NCBI GenBank assembly: GCA_963971575.1
Contig: OZ020617.1
Location: 25,320,700-25,384,699, forward strand
DNA length: 64,000 nt
Direction of reading: 5' to 3'
Source: Liopterus haemorrhoidalis
Lineage: Eukaryota; Arthropoda; Insecta; Coleoptera; Dytiscidae
Shown: one piece after another, positions 22,310-34,242 of the stretch
Numbering within the stretch: the stretch's first letter is position 1
Layout: every line of letters starts with the position of its first letter
Notes under the pieces: model-generated
What the model saw: only the letters and a program-made list of their open reading frames with translations
Databases searched by the model: none
What the model was told of the DNA's origin: nothing
Program-made: the position numbers and the translations under genes

Positions 22310-22876
22310 ATATGAATAACAAATAATAATCTTGATTTTGTTAGTAGAAAAATTTTGATAGTAGTTCGTCTTAGTTCATCTACATTTTCGTAACATCGGA
22401 CATACAATTTATTTTTAATAAAGCCCCTTATTTTGATAAACAAAAAACGTTTTTCTAAATTTTTCATATTATTTTCGAACTTTTTATATATATGGTATAT
22501 GGTCGAATAGCAAAAAAAGCTCTATTTAAAATTATCATACCTACTGTAAGCTCCATATGAAAAATTAAAGTTGACCCTGATAACTTGAAAACGGTACGCG
22601 ATAAAAATAAAATGCGAACTCCTGTAAAGTCACCATGAAAAAGTGCCTCAAGAAAGTGCGCACCAAAATCGCTTGATATTTTAATTTTGGAAGTTATGAG
22701 CAAAAATTAAAAACCGGAAAATTTACATTTTCGTTTAAATCTAGTATATTTTATTTGAACAAAGACATCGTTAAAATGGTCCCTTAATGCGGCAACTTTG
22801 GCCTAATATACCTGACCGATCTCGTATCTCTTACTGTTCTCGAGATTCCCATGCTTAACAAGTTATATAGGTACAG
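21931..22876. mobile_element. Foldback DNA element with long inverted arms
   Basis: The outer left block ACAGGTGTCCCAAATAACTT with AGATACGAGGTCGGTCAG pairs with the right block CTGACCGATCTCGTATCTC with CTTAACAAGTTATATAGG. The inner left block at about 22036-22115 (CGCGTACCGTTTTCAAGTTA, TTCATATGGAGCTTATAGTA) pairs over some 80 bases with 22523-22605. The outer right arm is longer than the left, so a segment was lost or inserted. The interior includes a minus-strand tail with a TTTA microsatellite (22195-22313). No transposase is recognised. Confidence 0.75.
22195..22313 (-). mobile_element. Retroelement 3' tail-like insert with TTTA repeat
   Basis: On the minus strand a TTTA microsatellite (22278-22313) is followed by GGCTGCGCAACAGAACAATC and GCGCAACGCAGC. 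The layout (TTTA run, then a GC-richer terminal block able to pair GCTGCG with CGCAGC) resembles the hairpin tails at 2030 and 41918, but the sequence differs. Confidence 0.4.
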
Positions 22877-25047
22877 TTTTTCTGTTCCTGACTTTTTGTT
22901 TCATTGACGTTATTTTTTAAATATAGTAAGAATATCAGCATGCTTACAAGGAATGACATTTAGAATCGGGCACGACAAAGCAGATCTTGACTTAAGACTT
23001 GCTCGGTGTGCTCAACCATGCTTATTTCTAAATCGGGGGCCTACTAATATTTTTTGTATTAGAAAGTTGAAAATTTTGTATTAGATGGTATTGCACATAG
23101 TTCTATTCAAATTAATAGAGTAATATTTAGCAAACATTAAAGATAACCAAACTTTGTTCTATGTGCTTAGGAAACTATATAGATACTTTTTCCAGCAACA
23201 AATCTTTTCGAGTAAAAACTTTTACAAATACAACGTTTGTTAATTTAACTATAGCAGAACAAACTTGTAGCCATACATTAACGCAGCTGTATTTAAATAT
23301 TTAATCTTCCTTAATGTTTATTTGTGCTAATCTTAATCTCGTTAAATAAAAACTTTTTCCCCGTCGACAGCTGACGTGCCTGTGTTGCTTTTAACTAGAA
23401 TATAATGGCTTTTATATTAGCGTACAATGAAACTAAAAATTGGTGTAGCGAACAGCTTTTAGTGGACAAATGGAAATATTAATTGAAACAGTAACTCAAA
23501 TAAGCGCTTACTAATCAAGTTTACATTGAACATGGATTAATAGTTTCATGAGCATACGACATTTTTATGAAAATTTTATATGGATAGTCAGCATTATTTG
23601 CTCTCCATATGTTTATATAGCAGATATTTATTGAAGGTAGGCGTAAATGAATAAAATCTGATTTAACTAGTTAGCTTCTAACCTTTAGCTTAATTGTTAC
23701 AAACTTTGTTATAAATGTTACAAATAGAATTTTTGCAACAATTATCCATAGTTAATTATTTTTAATATTTGCCGTTGTTCCATCATTTATCGTCAAATAC
23801 TCTGGCTCTGGAATATTAATATTTTTCTAAGGCATCTACCGATTTTCATGAAATTTCTACAATTTCAAGAAACTTCTGTGGTTATGATTGCTTTATAAAT
23901 GTCTTTCATAATATCGCAGTTCTAGTTGCAGTACTTGAACTATTTGAACATATTCATCTATTAATAATTTCCTGTCAGTTTTGTTTTTGTTTTTGTAGTT
24001 TGTTGAGATTTTATTCTTTTATCAATTATTTTACAAGCGACTGTTTATTTGTGTTATCCAACTTTATGTTCACGAATATTAGAGGAGCGATGATGACTCA
24101 CTCTGAGAATTCAAAAATTAAGCGAACAAAGTAGTCGTTATTTGGCTATCATTGAATAAAGATATTTAAAAGTAAAAATGTAGTTTTATTACATAATTCT
24201 CCAATAACCCATATGCCGACATGATTCAAAGTTTTCAGCTACAATCAAGTAATTTTTAGTTTGTTTTTAGGATAACTATTAGGTTAGGTTAGGCATAGGC
24301 CTTAGGCATATTTGTTAGGTTTAACAATAAAGACATAACAATTTTAAACTTAAAACCAATTAATATTTAAAAAGAGGCTTACACGTACATCTAGGTATTT
24401 ATTTATTTTTTCGTGTCCAATTTGTAAGACATGTCTTTCTAACATAAATAGCTTTGAATCATACAATATTCTTCAATCACATATTGCAATTCTTTTCAAA
24501 TAAAATCAATTTCTTAACATTGTGTTATCCTCAGTCTTCAAGAGAAAAATATAAAAAATTGTACAAACAAAAAATTGTTTTGTTGGTATATTTTCTTTTG
24601 GGTGAAACTAATATAAAAACTCTTGTAGTTGATATAAGATAGCAAAACATATTTTGAAAATATATCTTGACCGGGATATCCTGACGATACATCTGTGTTA
24701 TTTTAAAATTAATATAAACACAAGTATGTTTTGAAAAGGTTCCGGTTGTAGACACATTTTGATCGGTAACATATGTCGATGCAGAAACGCAAATATCCTC
24801 TGTATTTAAGTAAATATACTTAAATAAAGTGATTTCCTAATCAACTAATAGACCGACTATTCGATACATATTTATTTAAATATACTAATGGCTGTTTTCT
24901 TTTCCAGGTGAGCCAACATTCGATCATAATTTGAAAATACGTCAAGTAAGCACTCAGTGCATATAGAACAGAACAAAAATAAAGCAACACTTTAAGGTAA
25001 TTAAATTAAATTTCAACAAGTACGTGAGTATTTAGAAACATGTGAGC
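22877..25047. other. Non-coding stretch, nothing recognised
   Basis: No protein domain, element terminus or RNA gene was recognised. TTAGGTTAGGTTAGG-like sequence near 24280 is too short to be a telomeric array. Confidence 0.5.
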
Positions 25048-25226
25048 CAGTGGCTGATTTATGATTTTGCCGCCTGTATGCTACGAACATTTCGCCGGCC
25101 GATATATTTTTATATACAGACACTGCATCGGGGCCCTTACAAAGCCACAAACTTTGCCCCCCCCCCACCACAAAAAATTTTAGTGCGTACCTCGTTTCTA
25201 CTATAGGAAAAGGTTGGACACCACTG
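25048..25226. mobile_element. Possible hAT-like MITE
   Basis: CAGTGGCTGATTTATG at the left and the complement of CAGTGGTGTCCAACC at the right are the only shared terminal bases. Flanking octamers do not match. It may be one MITE or two unrelated ends. Confidence 0.35.
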
Positions 25227-25880
25227 ATCTATTACGTAGAGTAGAGCGATTTGCTCGTGAAACGCATGAAGTATAGAACTGCTCTTCTCTTATTTAATTA
25301 ACTGCCATGTTGCCGAATGTAACTGGGGTTGATGGTTCCTTAAATAAAAGGGTGACAGCATCACATGGAACACTGAGTGCAGGGCATTGCTCATAAAACA
25401 ACTTTATAATCAAGATAAAGGGGTGTCAGATATAAACTATAGTCAGGGTGGCTATAAAAATGTGAATTTTTAATTATAAATGTTTATGACGCCACATTTA
25501 AAGTGCTGAAAATAAAAGAGACACAATGAGGCAGAGAGATTGAGTGATTACTAGGACTTCAATCATGGACAACGATCGTGTTTAAGATGTTTGAAGATTA
25601 TTTATATTGATTCTCAGTGTAAACATTTGTATACTTGGCCGATGAAATGAATAAGCATTTGTAGAATATCGTGTCTTCACAGGTCAACGCGTATAACTGC
25701 TGGCAACGTTGCCAAGAAAGGAAAGGATAGCATTGTTGGGGGAACTCATTAGATAGTATGAAAAAGATCTACTCCATTTGCCCTGTGCTGTATTCTAACG
25801 TTTGAACGGACTATGGAAATGTATTAATTTCCTAAAATTGGACTGTTTATGAACATGACTTATTAAGTCATGTTCTAATG

Positions 25881-26230
25881 CAGTGGTTCTGAAACTTTGT
25901 AATCTGGAGGACCGTTTTTATGTTACACCCATTTTATAATTATCTATAATAATCATTCGTCGATCTTGACTAATTATTGTCCGTAAATAATTTTTTAATA
26001 TTTTTAGTTTTAAAAAACTTTTTCCGGCGGTTACCCCAGTTATAGGTAAAATAAGAAATAAACATTAAAAATAATTTTCACAAACAATTTTATATTTACT
26101 GAGGATTCCTTTTTTTTGATAATAAAAAACATATATTGTCATGGGCCCACATAGCATTATATGTTTCCCTATACCAATTCGGCGCCTGAGGCGGTTGCTT
26201 CTCCTATGGGATCGGCCTTGCATTCGAATT
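25881..26230. mobile_element. hAT-type terminus and probable decayed interior
   Basis: CAGTGGTTCTGAAACTTTGT is a standard hAT start. GGCGCCTGAGGCGGTTGC near 26170 could belong to the same or another element. No right terminus with a duplication was found. Confidence 0.4.
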
Positions 26231-26505
26231 TTAAATTATTTATCGCGAACGCCTAGAAATTATCATGCGGACCTCTTTCGGAATCTGTTCTACTACTGCT
26301 TCATAAAAACAACTAGTACATCCAAAAGAACCCTTTACAACTTTTTGTAACTATGTAACAATAACACTTCTTTTTTACAGGCAAGTTGTCAGAAACCTGA
26401 ATGTAATGTAGTACTTTTTGAGTAAAATAATTAAATATTTGATAAGTACACGGGGCTAAATAGATTGGATACAGTTGTTCAATCATATACTTTTGTTGTC
26501 AATGC

Positions 26506-26813
26506 TAGGCGCGCGCCTAGGGGGGAGCACACGCCCCCCCCCCTCCTCAAGAGCTTAAAAAACATGGTTGTTTTTGTGAAAATAAAAGTGATGTTTTTTT
26601 TTTTTAGGTCATCACTTGTATTTTGGAAGTGAGGATCTTATTTTTTAGATCATCACTTGTATTTTAGAAGGAGGACCTTTTTTTTAAGTTAATTCTTGCA
26701 TTTTGGAAAAGAAAGTGCTTTTGACCAGCACTTGTTGCCGAGTAATTTCCTGATACTTACCCTTTTAAAACAATTTTTGAGTCCTCCCCCCCCAAATCCT
26801 GGGTGCGTGCCTG
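26506..26813. mobile_element. hAT-like MITE carrying a 38-40 bp tandem cassette
   Basis: The termini TAGGCGCGCGCCTAGG and (complement) CAGGCACGCACCCAGG are inverted. The flanking octamers GTCAATGC and GTCCATGC differ at one base, supporting an 8-bp duplication. The interior holds three tandem degenerate units, each a T run followed by TCATCACTTGTATTTTGGAA, between G- and C-rich runs. The same unit occurs at 27475, 31035 and 58480. Confidence 0.75.
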
Positions 26814-26821
26814 GTCCATGC

Positions 26822-27369
26822 AATACAATATTTTAATTTCACTATTAACCACTTATTTGTATTACATATTACAAAAATTCAGCTTGTTTCAGTTAGAAGA
26901 TATTATTTTACATTTGCCTATAGTTATATATCCTCGAGGGTTGTAACTAGGGTTACCAATTTTTGATCAACAAATTTCAGAACTTTTTCATTAGAACATC
27001 ATATTACGTATGTCTTATTAGGTATGGATTGATAGAGCTTTTGAAAAGAAATAACTTTTACTTAAACAATTATTTATATTTTTTACGGTTTATAAAAAAG
27101 CGTATGCTCTATAACGACTTGAAAGTAAAGTAATTTTATTTAGAAGTGTTCAATGTGCCTTCCATTTTGATTTAAATACTTTCGCATCCTTACTCTTCAG
27201 CTATCTGTAGCTCGAAGCATATCAAAATAAAAATAATTAAACCTATTTCACTTTCAAGTTGTACTTTCAAGTAGTTACGACTTGAAAGGGAAATATTTAT
27301 TATTATTATTTTCTTTTCAGTAAGAGCTTTCATTTGATACCACATTTTGATACGATAAATACATATTTG
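26822..27369. other. Non-coding stretch, nothing firm
   Basis: No coding motif was recognised. The segment near 27300-27370 (TAAGAGCTTTCATTTGATAC) is already the middle block of the following GACAGA-family repeat. Confidence 0.45.
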
Positions 27370-27797
27370 TTTATATTCTCGTGCAATATATGTTTTTGGA
27401 GTCAATATTTTTCCTGTATGTAGAGTATGCAGAGCTGTATCAATGTTTTTCGCGCCCTTGGCAAATAAATTAAAACAAGTGATGACCTAAAAAAAGGTAT
27501 TCACTTCCAAAATACCAGTGATGACCTAAAAAAAGTCCTTACTTCCAAAATAGAAGGGATGATCGATGACAAAAAAAAATAATAATAAGGTCTCGCTTTT
27601 ACACTACAAATGATGACCAAAAACAAAGAAAACAACCACACAATGCCGCCCCTCATCAGATCTGGCGCCCCCGGCACTTGCCTCGATGCCAGGGCGTTGC
27701 TACGGCTATGTGTATGTGGATCAAAGAGTTGTATATGTGTGCCACATTTCAACTTTCTAGTGAATGTTTCTTGGTCATAACTGCGAAACCCTAAAAA
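27310..27797 (+). mobile_element. GACAGA-family repeat interrupted by a cassette-bearing MITE
   Basis: Family sequence (GAGCTTTCATTTGATACCA, TTTATATTCTCGTGCAATAT, TTTTTCCTGTATGT) is broken at about 27421. It resumes at about 27709 with GTGGATCAAAGAGTTGTATA and ends with GCGAAACCCTAAAAAG. The insert contains the minus-sense tandem cassette (AAGTGATGACCTAAAAAAAG and repeats, 27475-27620) and GC-rich ends. Confidence 0.6.
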
Positions 27798-30267
27798 GAA
27801 TAATAAAGAGGAGCTAATGGAGATTTATTTTATTTAAATTTCCTATGTAGGTACATTCACATTATTCTTGTTACTTGTTAGTACGATATATTATTATAGT
27901 TTATATTAGTTATTGTACATTTTGTAGTCGAAAGACGATAAATAATGATGTCCCGCCTAGGATTTTTACATGACGCTTAACTTAAAACAATGTAAGATTA
28001 TTTCTGTCAATCTTCGTGTTGTGTAGACACCGTAGAGATGTAGATACTATATAAATTAATATAATTAGAGGTAGACACGCACGCATATTCATTAATCAGT
28101 ATTATTTTTCTTCTAAAGAAAATCGTCCTCAGCAAATACAGCTGCGCTCTGATACCCGGATGTATATATTTATAATTTAAAGATTTAAAACTTTTAATGT
28201 AGACTATACTTTTTATTTTAAATAGTGTTTGTATTTTATGTGAATGTATGAAGGCGAAAAGAAGATGTTCTATTTCCAATTGTATTGTTTAAAAACAGTT
28301 CTGAGAGTTATTAAAATCAACGATAACTTTATCTTTGTGCGGAGTAATTCAGGTTTTTAATTACTGGTTTCACCCCTTTATTTAAGTGCCATCAACAAGC
28401 ATAGTTACATCTGGAGCACAGCAGTTAATTAAATAAGGGAAAAGCAATCCTACGTTAAGTTTTTCATGAGGAAACCATTTGATTTCCTATAGATAATAAC
28501 ATGGAGGTGATCAGCAACCACACTCCCCAAATATGGCGTGGTTATTTCCCTAAGGGTGGCAGGTCTGGGCGAGCAAACATACGTATAACATGTAACGCTA
28601 GATGTGTTATACTGTTACTGTTTGCAATTTATCATTCGTATGTTCTCACTGGGAATATACGTTACATTTTTAATTATTTAAAACTGTGTCTTTTCATGTG
28701 CCTTTGTTTTGTTGCGTTATCAAGGTTGTCACAAACATGATGCGACAGTTGTTGATGAAAATTGACATTTTTTCAAATGAAAATATTATAAAATTGTGTT
28801 TAATTTACATATTTGATTTCCATATTTTTATATTTGAATTTTTATAATTAAAATTTATATGTTTAAATTAAATATTTTTGCTGAAGCCGGTAACAATATG
28901 TTTGATAAAATTTCATTTTCCTGTTATCTGTTAACAAATACATTTATGTTTTAATATATATGACGGAAAAAATATTAGTTATCTGTTACGCAAAATGAAT
29001 ATTTTTATAACAGATTTTTATAATCTGTGGTAGGGTTAAGTTAATTTTGCAATTTTTAATATTTTGTGGACAACTGTAGATATTACGAATACAATAAACA
29101 TTGTATTTTTCTTATACCGAATTTAACAAATGCATATGTATAATAATTGCAATAAAAGAGACTTTAGAATTTTGATTTTTATTTTTTTTAGCTTAACTTA
29201 ATCTACAGACAGTGTGAATGGATGTTTTTATAGTTATTTTTTTAACACGTTTTGTTAGTTTAACGGATTTTTGATCTCGTAAAGTAACTGTAAAGAGGTA
29301 TTTTATGGTCTGTTCTTAAGAAAGAATCACACATTACTGCTTCTGAAGTCTTTACGCGAAACACTAGCGCTTTACGAAAATTTCTAAAACATGTGTACTA
29401 TGTATTAGGTTAAGCTTGTTTTAAAATATTTATTGCGAAGAATATAGAATTACAAGTAGTTTGTAAAAATGGTATTGTCATTTTAGATATATTTTCCAAA
29501 AATAGTATTAGCAAAGATTGCCATCAAGTTGAGAAACCTGAAAGTTCTAGACTTCACTTTCTTGTTTTCGTTTTGTCTGTAGCTTGTATGTGAATGTCTG
29601 TAGTGTCACGTCAAACCATCAAAAAGATTATATTTAATTTTTCTAAGCTTATAACATCTGAGTTTGGTATACAATCCCGTCGATGCATGTCCAGTGTATC
29701 CCTAATTAAAGTGACCAAAATTTGAAAATGCCTGAGGAGGACATTCCTCTCACAAAAAGAAAAAACTATTATTTAAACTCTATTTAACGAGACAAGATAG
29801 GACAAGAACGACAAATATTTTTAGAGCAGGATACAAGAAGTAAATATAAGTTGGACAGGAGAAGATCATCTAAAGGAGGATTGTCCTGCCCAAAGGAGGA
29901 CGGTTGGTCGCAGTAACTTAATAGATGTTTATTTGAAAGAAGGAGGAAATAAAAAGGAATATATAAAAACGTTATTGTCTCAGAAATGCCTATAAATATT
30001 TTGATTATAATTTGAATACAGATGAAAGCCAATCGTACGTATGTAGAATACCTATTAATAATAATAATTTTTTATCCTATACTAAGCGAAATTCAGACTT
30101 TACCGTTCCTAGAGGCACGCAAAGTATGCATTTGCACTCCTAATCCTGTTAAAACATATAAACGCAGTTATGGACAGTCTTCACAGACTTCATTAATCTG
30201 TCACGCAGATCAAAAAGCTATTTTCTGTCGTTCATTACAAACATTTCACTTAAGCTACAATATTTAT
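27798..30267. other. Non-coding stretch, nothing recognised
   Basis: Short open frames (for example 28501-28740 plus and 29784-30032 minus) have no recognisable domain. GGAGGAC repeats near 29735-29900 suggest a decayed repeat. Confidence 0.45.
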
Positions 30268-30520
30268 GTACCCCGTTGATAAGTTGAAGTGCAAATGTAT
30301 AAAAACTATCGGAAAATGTATTAAACAAGTACCATATTTTTCGGACCATAAGACGCAACTTACGACGTAGAAAAATTGTCTTAAAATTGGGGTGCGTCTT
30401 ATGGTTCGAAAAATACGGTACTTGTTTAATACATTTTCCGATAGTTTTTATACATTTGCACTACAGATTAATGCAAATCAATAAGTTACAATAATGTATT
30501 TCGACTTATCAACGGGGTAC
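30268..30520. mobile_element. Palindromic foldback with a small element at its centre
   Basis: The outer ends GTACCCCGTTGATAAGT and its complement are exact. The inner arms at 30288-30329 and 30421-30462 are perfectly complementary over 42 bases, up to a central CAAG-TA-CTTG. An 87-base piece (30332-30418) with its own inverted termini sits exactly on that central TA. The right arm has about 38 extra bases, so the left arm has a deletion. Confidence 0.85.
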
Positions 30521-30534
30521 GTTAATTCATAGCG

Positions 30535-30904
30535 AATAAAACAGAATCAACCAAGAAGATTATAAAAGAAATGAATACAGAATTAGTCGTCATTCCTGGA
30601 AGGCCTTACAAGTCAATAGTCTTGGAGGTTAGGCGGGAAAAGTGGAACAAATTGTTGACAAAGTCAAATTACGAAGATACAACAGGACGTGTGAAACAGC
30701 TAACAATTTCAGAAGTACCTATGTATCCGGATACAAAAATCATGGGAAGCTGTAAAATAACAGACAATTATGAAGTCTTTTAAGAAATGCGGTATAAATA
30801 ATGCATTGGATGGTACTGAAGATGACTTAGTTTTTGAAGAGACGGACAACAATAGTTCAGACGAAAATAATACGAACAGTGACATTAACGAGACGAGCTA
30901 TAGT
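30535..30904 (+). pseudogene. pogo/Tigger-type transposase C-terminal remnant
   Basis: The reading begins ESTKKIIKEMNTELVVIPGG-like, wording typical of the end of the DDE domain in pogo/jerky-type proteins. A frame change and internal deletion follow (GLTSQ in another frame). The segment SFKKCGINNALDGTEDDLVF, near 30770-30830, is a highly characteristic C-terminal motif of this group, followed by an acidic tail. After the nested MITE a compatible acidic segment (YGYSTESEDEL) appears near 31175. The DNA-binding and catalytic parts are missing. These transposases cut and paste elements at TA sites. Confidence 0.75.
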
Positions 30905-30905
30905 T

Positions 30906-31163
30906 AGGGTGACCATCCGTCCCGGTTTACCGGGATTGTCCCGGTTTTATGTCAATTGTCCCGGTGTCCCGGCTCTTACATAATTCTGCATTTGTAAGTT
31001 TGTAAGAAAAGAAATATTACAACTAGTTAATTAACTAGAGGTGAGGATCTTTTTTTTTACTCTTCACTTGAATCTGGGAGTTGAAGACCTTTTTTTTTTT
31101 TATTCCTCACTTGAATCTGGGAGGTGAGGACCTTCTTTTTTTTCCCTGTGTCCCGGTTACCCT
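30906..31163. mobile_element. hAT-like MITE with tandem cassette, inside the pogo remnant
   Basis: The left end AGGGTGACCATCCGTCCCGG and the right end, complement of AGGGTAACCGGGACA, are partly inverted. CCGGGATTGTCCCGG-type GC-rich repeats follow the left end. The interior has two to three tandem units (31035-31135) with CTTCACTTGAATCTGGGAG. A duplication was not resolved. Confidence 0.55.
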
Positions 31164-31360
31164 TCACTGAAATATGGTTATAGTACAGAGAGTGAAGATG
31201 AACTGAATGTTGTTGGTATAAAAATTATCGTAAAAAGAAATAAAAATTAATAATTTGTGAATATTTTATTATATAATGATTTTTTTTTCCTAAAAATTGT
31301 CTCATATACTTGAGCTGCGTCTTATAGTCCGGTGCGTCTTATGGTCCGAAAAATACGGTA

Positions 31361-32119
31361 GCTGAGTTCAGTTCTACTGCGTTTACATACAAAGAATGAC
31401 ACTGACCAAGCGCGTACCTAGGATTTTATCGGCGGGACAGGGTCAGAAGTTTTCTACATTTTTCTTTGGGGAGTTCATGTTCAATTACAAGAAAAAATTG
31501 CCCTTTAAAAACGTGTTTTTTATGTGCTGAGGGGGTTGCTCCTGATACTGAATATTAACGTTTAAAGAACGACCATGTCGTCCACGTAGCTGATGATTTA
31601 AAAAGCTGCATTCACAGCTCTAAATTTAATACACTGTAGTTGTGAGTTGTGGATAAATTTAATATACCGTTCTTAACGTTTAATAACAGCGTTCACAGCT
31701 ATGAAAATTAATGTTGTGACATCTATGTGTTTTCAAACTAACTACGCAGGCGTAAATGCATTTACGTATGTGAATTTTATGAACTTGCTATCGGCGAAAT
31801 TGTGGTTTCTTACTGTTCTTTAATAACAATATTGTAGCCGTAACTACAGCAATTCTTTTTCGTTTCACGATTTCCGAAATTTATTGAAATTTGTGGGACA
31901 GTATGTTTATGTTAAGGTGTGTTTATATAGCTGTCTCATTAAGAGTCGATTAAATATAGTGCTTGCAAACTTTTGTCCACAATTCATAACGCACGAACTA
32001 CACGAACAACGTTCAGATCACAAAATTTATAACTCTGAACGATCGCTTAAGTTACCAAATGCCAAACTGGTTAGTGACAATCTATAGTGAATAACTCGCT
32101 ACGCACAGTGTATTAGTTT
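31361..32119. other. Non-coding stretch, weak MITE traces
   Basis: GCGCGTACCTAGGATTTT near 31410 resembles the termini of the MITE at 26506, but the other end was not found. No gene was recognised. Confidence 0.4.
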
Positions 32120-32400
32120 ATAGTCTTAATATGGTTTAAGTGTGGAACCAATCACACAGTCGATCCGTTTCTTGTTCAGCGATGTATTAAGATCGTTCAT
32201 GTATACATTGAACAAGTGTGGAGATATAAGTCCATTTTTTTATTCTTTGTCAAATCATACAGCATAGAGCTGATTCGAGGACTACTTATCTTCTTTCCAA
32301 TATATTTAACATCTTTCACGATCTACTCTCTCAAAAGCACTGCCAAGGTCTCGTAAGCATGCGTATGCGGGCGTCTTTCTTAACATTTTAATATACTAAG
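32120..32400 (-). pseudogene. Non-LTR reverse transcriptase fragment
   Basis: On the minus strand, near 32375-32330, a segment reads AYACLRDLGSAFERVDRE, close to the family motif with FxDLxxAFDRV. About 100 bases further, NGLISPHLFNVYMNDLNTSL matches the palm motif around QGGxxSPxLFNxYxxDL. The intervening frames are broken and the YADD box is not seen. The clade is unassigned. Confidence 0.7.
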
Positions 32401-32559
32401 TAATGGTAGACCTGCGGCATGATATGACAGCCATGTGAAAAACGCACGCGGATCACTCACTTTGCATTTAGACCTGTTCTATAATCTCTGTATAATTAGA
32501 TATCCACTTAAACATTAAATATTCGAGGTTAAGTAGACAAAAAGATGCCCGCACATTAT

Positions 32560-32606
32560 TGGTATACGCGATTTGAACCCTCGTCTCTGTGTCTCATCAC
32601 AAAGGC
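32560..32606 (-). mobile_element. SINE head fragment
   Basis: On the minus strand GAGACGAGGGTTCAAATCGC carries a good B box as in the SINE family at 14619; the body is not present. Confidence 0.4.
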
Positions 32607-33704
32607 ACAATTCTTTTTTATCACTGCATTTGAAAAATTACAATCCCATTGATTTTTGTTATTACTTTAAACTTTTTTATTGTTTCGCAAATCATGTTAG
32701 CCCACTCAATATACCAAGAGCGGAAATAAACATCACAGTTGAGTTCTAAATTCAAATACGTAATCAAACTTTATTACTCGTTGTAAACAATAATTGGCTG
32801 CAATTCCATAAATTTCCAAAAGTCATAAAATAATGAACACATAACGAGGAAGAATTCGACCCTAGGTCAAATTCCCTCCATCACAGATCCACCTGTTGGT
32901 AAATTCTGGTTTTATTCGTCGTTTCAATAACTTGATATTATAATATCACCCCATCTGCGCGAAATACTCGAGCATTCCGCATTCCGTACGGATCGTCCTA
33001 CAACGATCGAACTTCATTACCAGATAGTCCGGTATCACCTTATTGAGATATTGAAAAGAGGCCTTTAAACACATATATTTTAAAAGTCAATAAAGTTTTT
33101 CAGCTGATATTAGGATCGTGATACTTTTGGTTGTGTAAACGAAATTAAATGAAATTGAAAATGTGTTTTAACCAGTGGTTTTCAAACATAGAACGTAAAA
33201 TAATGAGAAATATTAAGAATATTAGATTTGTTTTAAAAGTACTCACTTCAAAGATATTATCGGTGTAAGCTTCCGTGCCATAACGTGCGATAACCCATAG
33301 GATAACCAATTTCGTACCTAAGATCCCAGGATCAAATGAAAGTTTGTATTCGTCGTGTTTTGTTATATACATTTTTATTGTAATCAATGGTAGTTTAAGG
33401 AATGGTGGAACCAGACCAGCTCAAGAGCCCCCAAACCAAAAGATCTTATACCGATTGAATCGGTCCCAGTAAACCTCTCTCCCGGCCTGTTTATAACGAT
33501 ATTTCTATATTAAAGATATATTAAATATCTATAAATATGATATTTGGCTAAATATTTTTTTTTGCTTTAACGTATTCTTGGGCCCCTATGACAGTTAGTG
33601 CTCTTCTGCTCCCCGGTTTATCCGGCATTAACTGTAACGTATATAATAAAATAAATTAAAGAATAGGATCCCAACACCTAGATAGGCGTATAAGAGGCAG
33701 ATAA
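32607..33704. other. Non-coding stretch, one hAT-like start
   Basis: CAGTGGTTTTCAAACATAGA near 33173 resembles a hAT terminus; the partner end was not found. Nothing else was recognised. Confidence 0.4.
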
Positions 33705-33916
33705 GGTTAGTTCTCCGTTTCTGGACCTCCAGCCATTGATATGGAAGCCACGTGGTCAGTATGACGTTTCGACCGGTTATATTATCCCTGTATACACAGG
33801 TACTCATTTGAAGTATTAAATACTTGAGGCTGAGTCGACCCCAGAGCTGACTACACAATATCGGAAGATAAAAATCCAAAGGAGGAGGGGGTACCGAACC
33901 CGCGTCCAACCGTCTT
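33705..33916 (-). mobile_element. SINE copy C, abutting a Tc1 element
   Basis: The minus-strand body has TATTTAATACTTCAAATGAG, ACCTGTGTATACAGGGATAA, ACCGGTCGAAACGTCA and GACCACGTGGC, then the 3' block with AGAAACGGAGAACTAACC. The head keeps GACGCGGGTTC but lost about 16 bases between the boxes. It stops at the TA used by the Tc1 element; its 5' end is not found beyond the right Tc1 terminus. Confidence 0.75.
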
Positions 33917-34242
33917 ACAGCCTTGGACAAATGTATGGAGCAGCCTTGCAGTTATAATATAACATCTAAATTTATGTACATTGTAACTTGTATATATTTG
34001 ACAAAATATTTTTAAAATATCATTGACACATTCTAAAAGACGTACGTCTAATCAGATAACCAAAAATGTAAACTGAAATATGATAAATCTTGAAATACAA
34101 ATAAATATAGGCTCAGATCTGTTACGTTTTGTTTACATAAAAATAAACAACTAAGACTTGGATCATTATTACACATGCGTTTGAAGTGAACACTGTCTTT
34201 TTCATGTTTTATTGAGTTCAAGTGAATATTTTTCATTACATT

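Larger units (their letters stand above)
30332..31358 (+). mobile_element. pogo-like (Tc1/mariner superfamily) element, decayed
   Basis: The left end CCATATTTTTCGGACCATAA is inverted relative to the right end, complement of CCGTATTTTTCGGACCATAA; both continue AGACGCA and are flanked by TA (30330-30331, 31359-31360). Within lies a transposase C-terminus of pogo/Tigger type. A third, oppositely oriented terminus at 30390-30418 makes an 87-base mini-element at the left edge, so the left boundary may be a solo MITE rather than the autonomous end. A hAT-like MITE is nested at 30906-31163. Confidence 0.6.
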
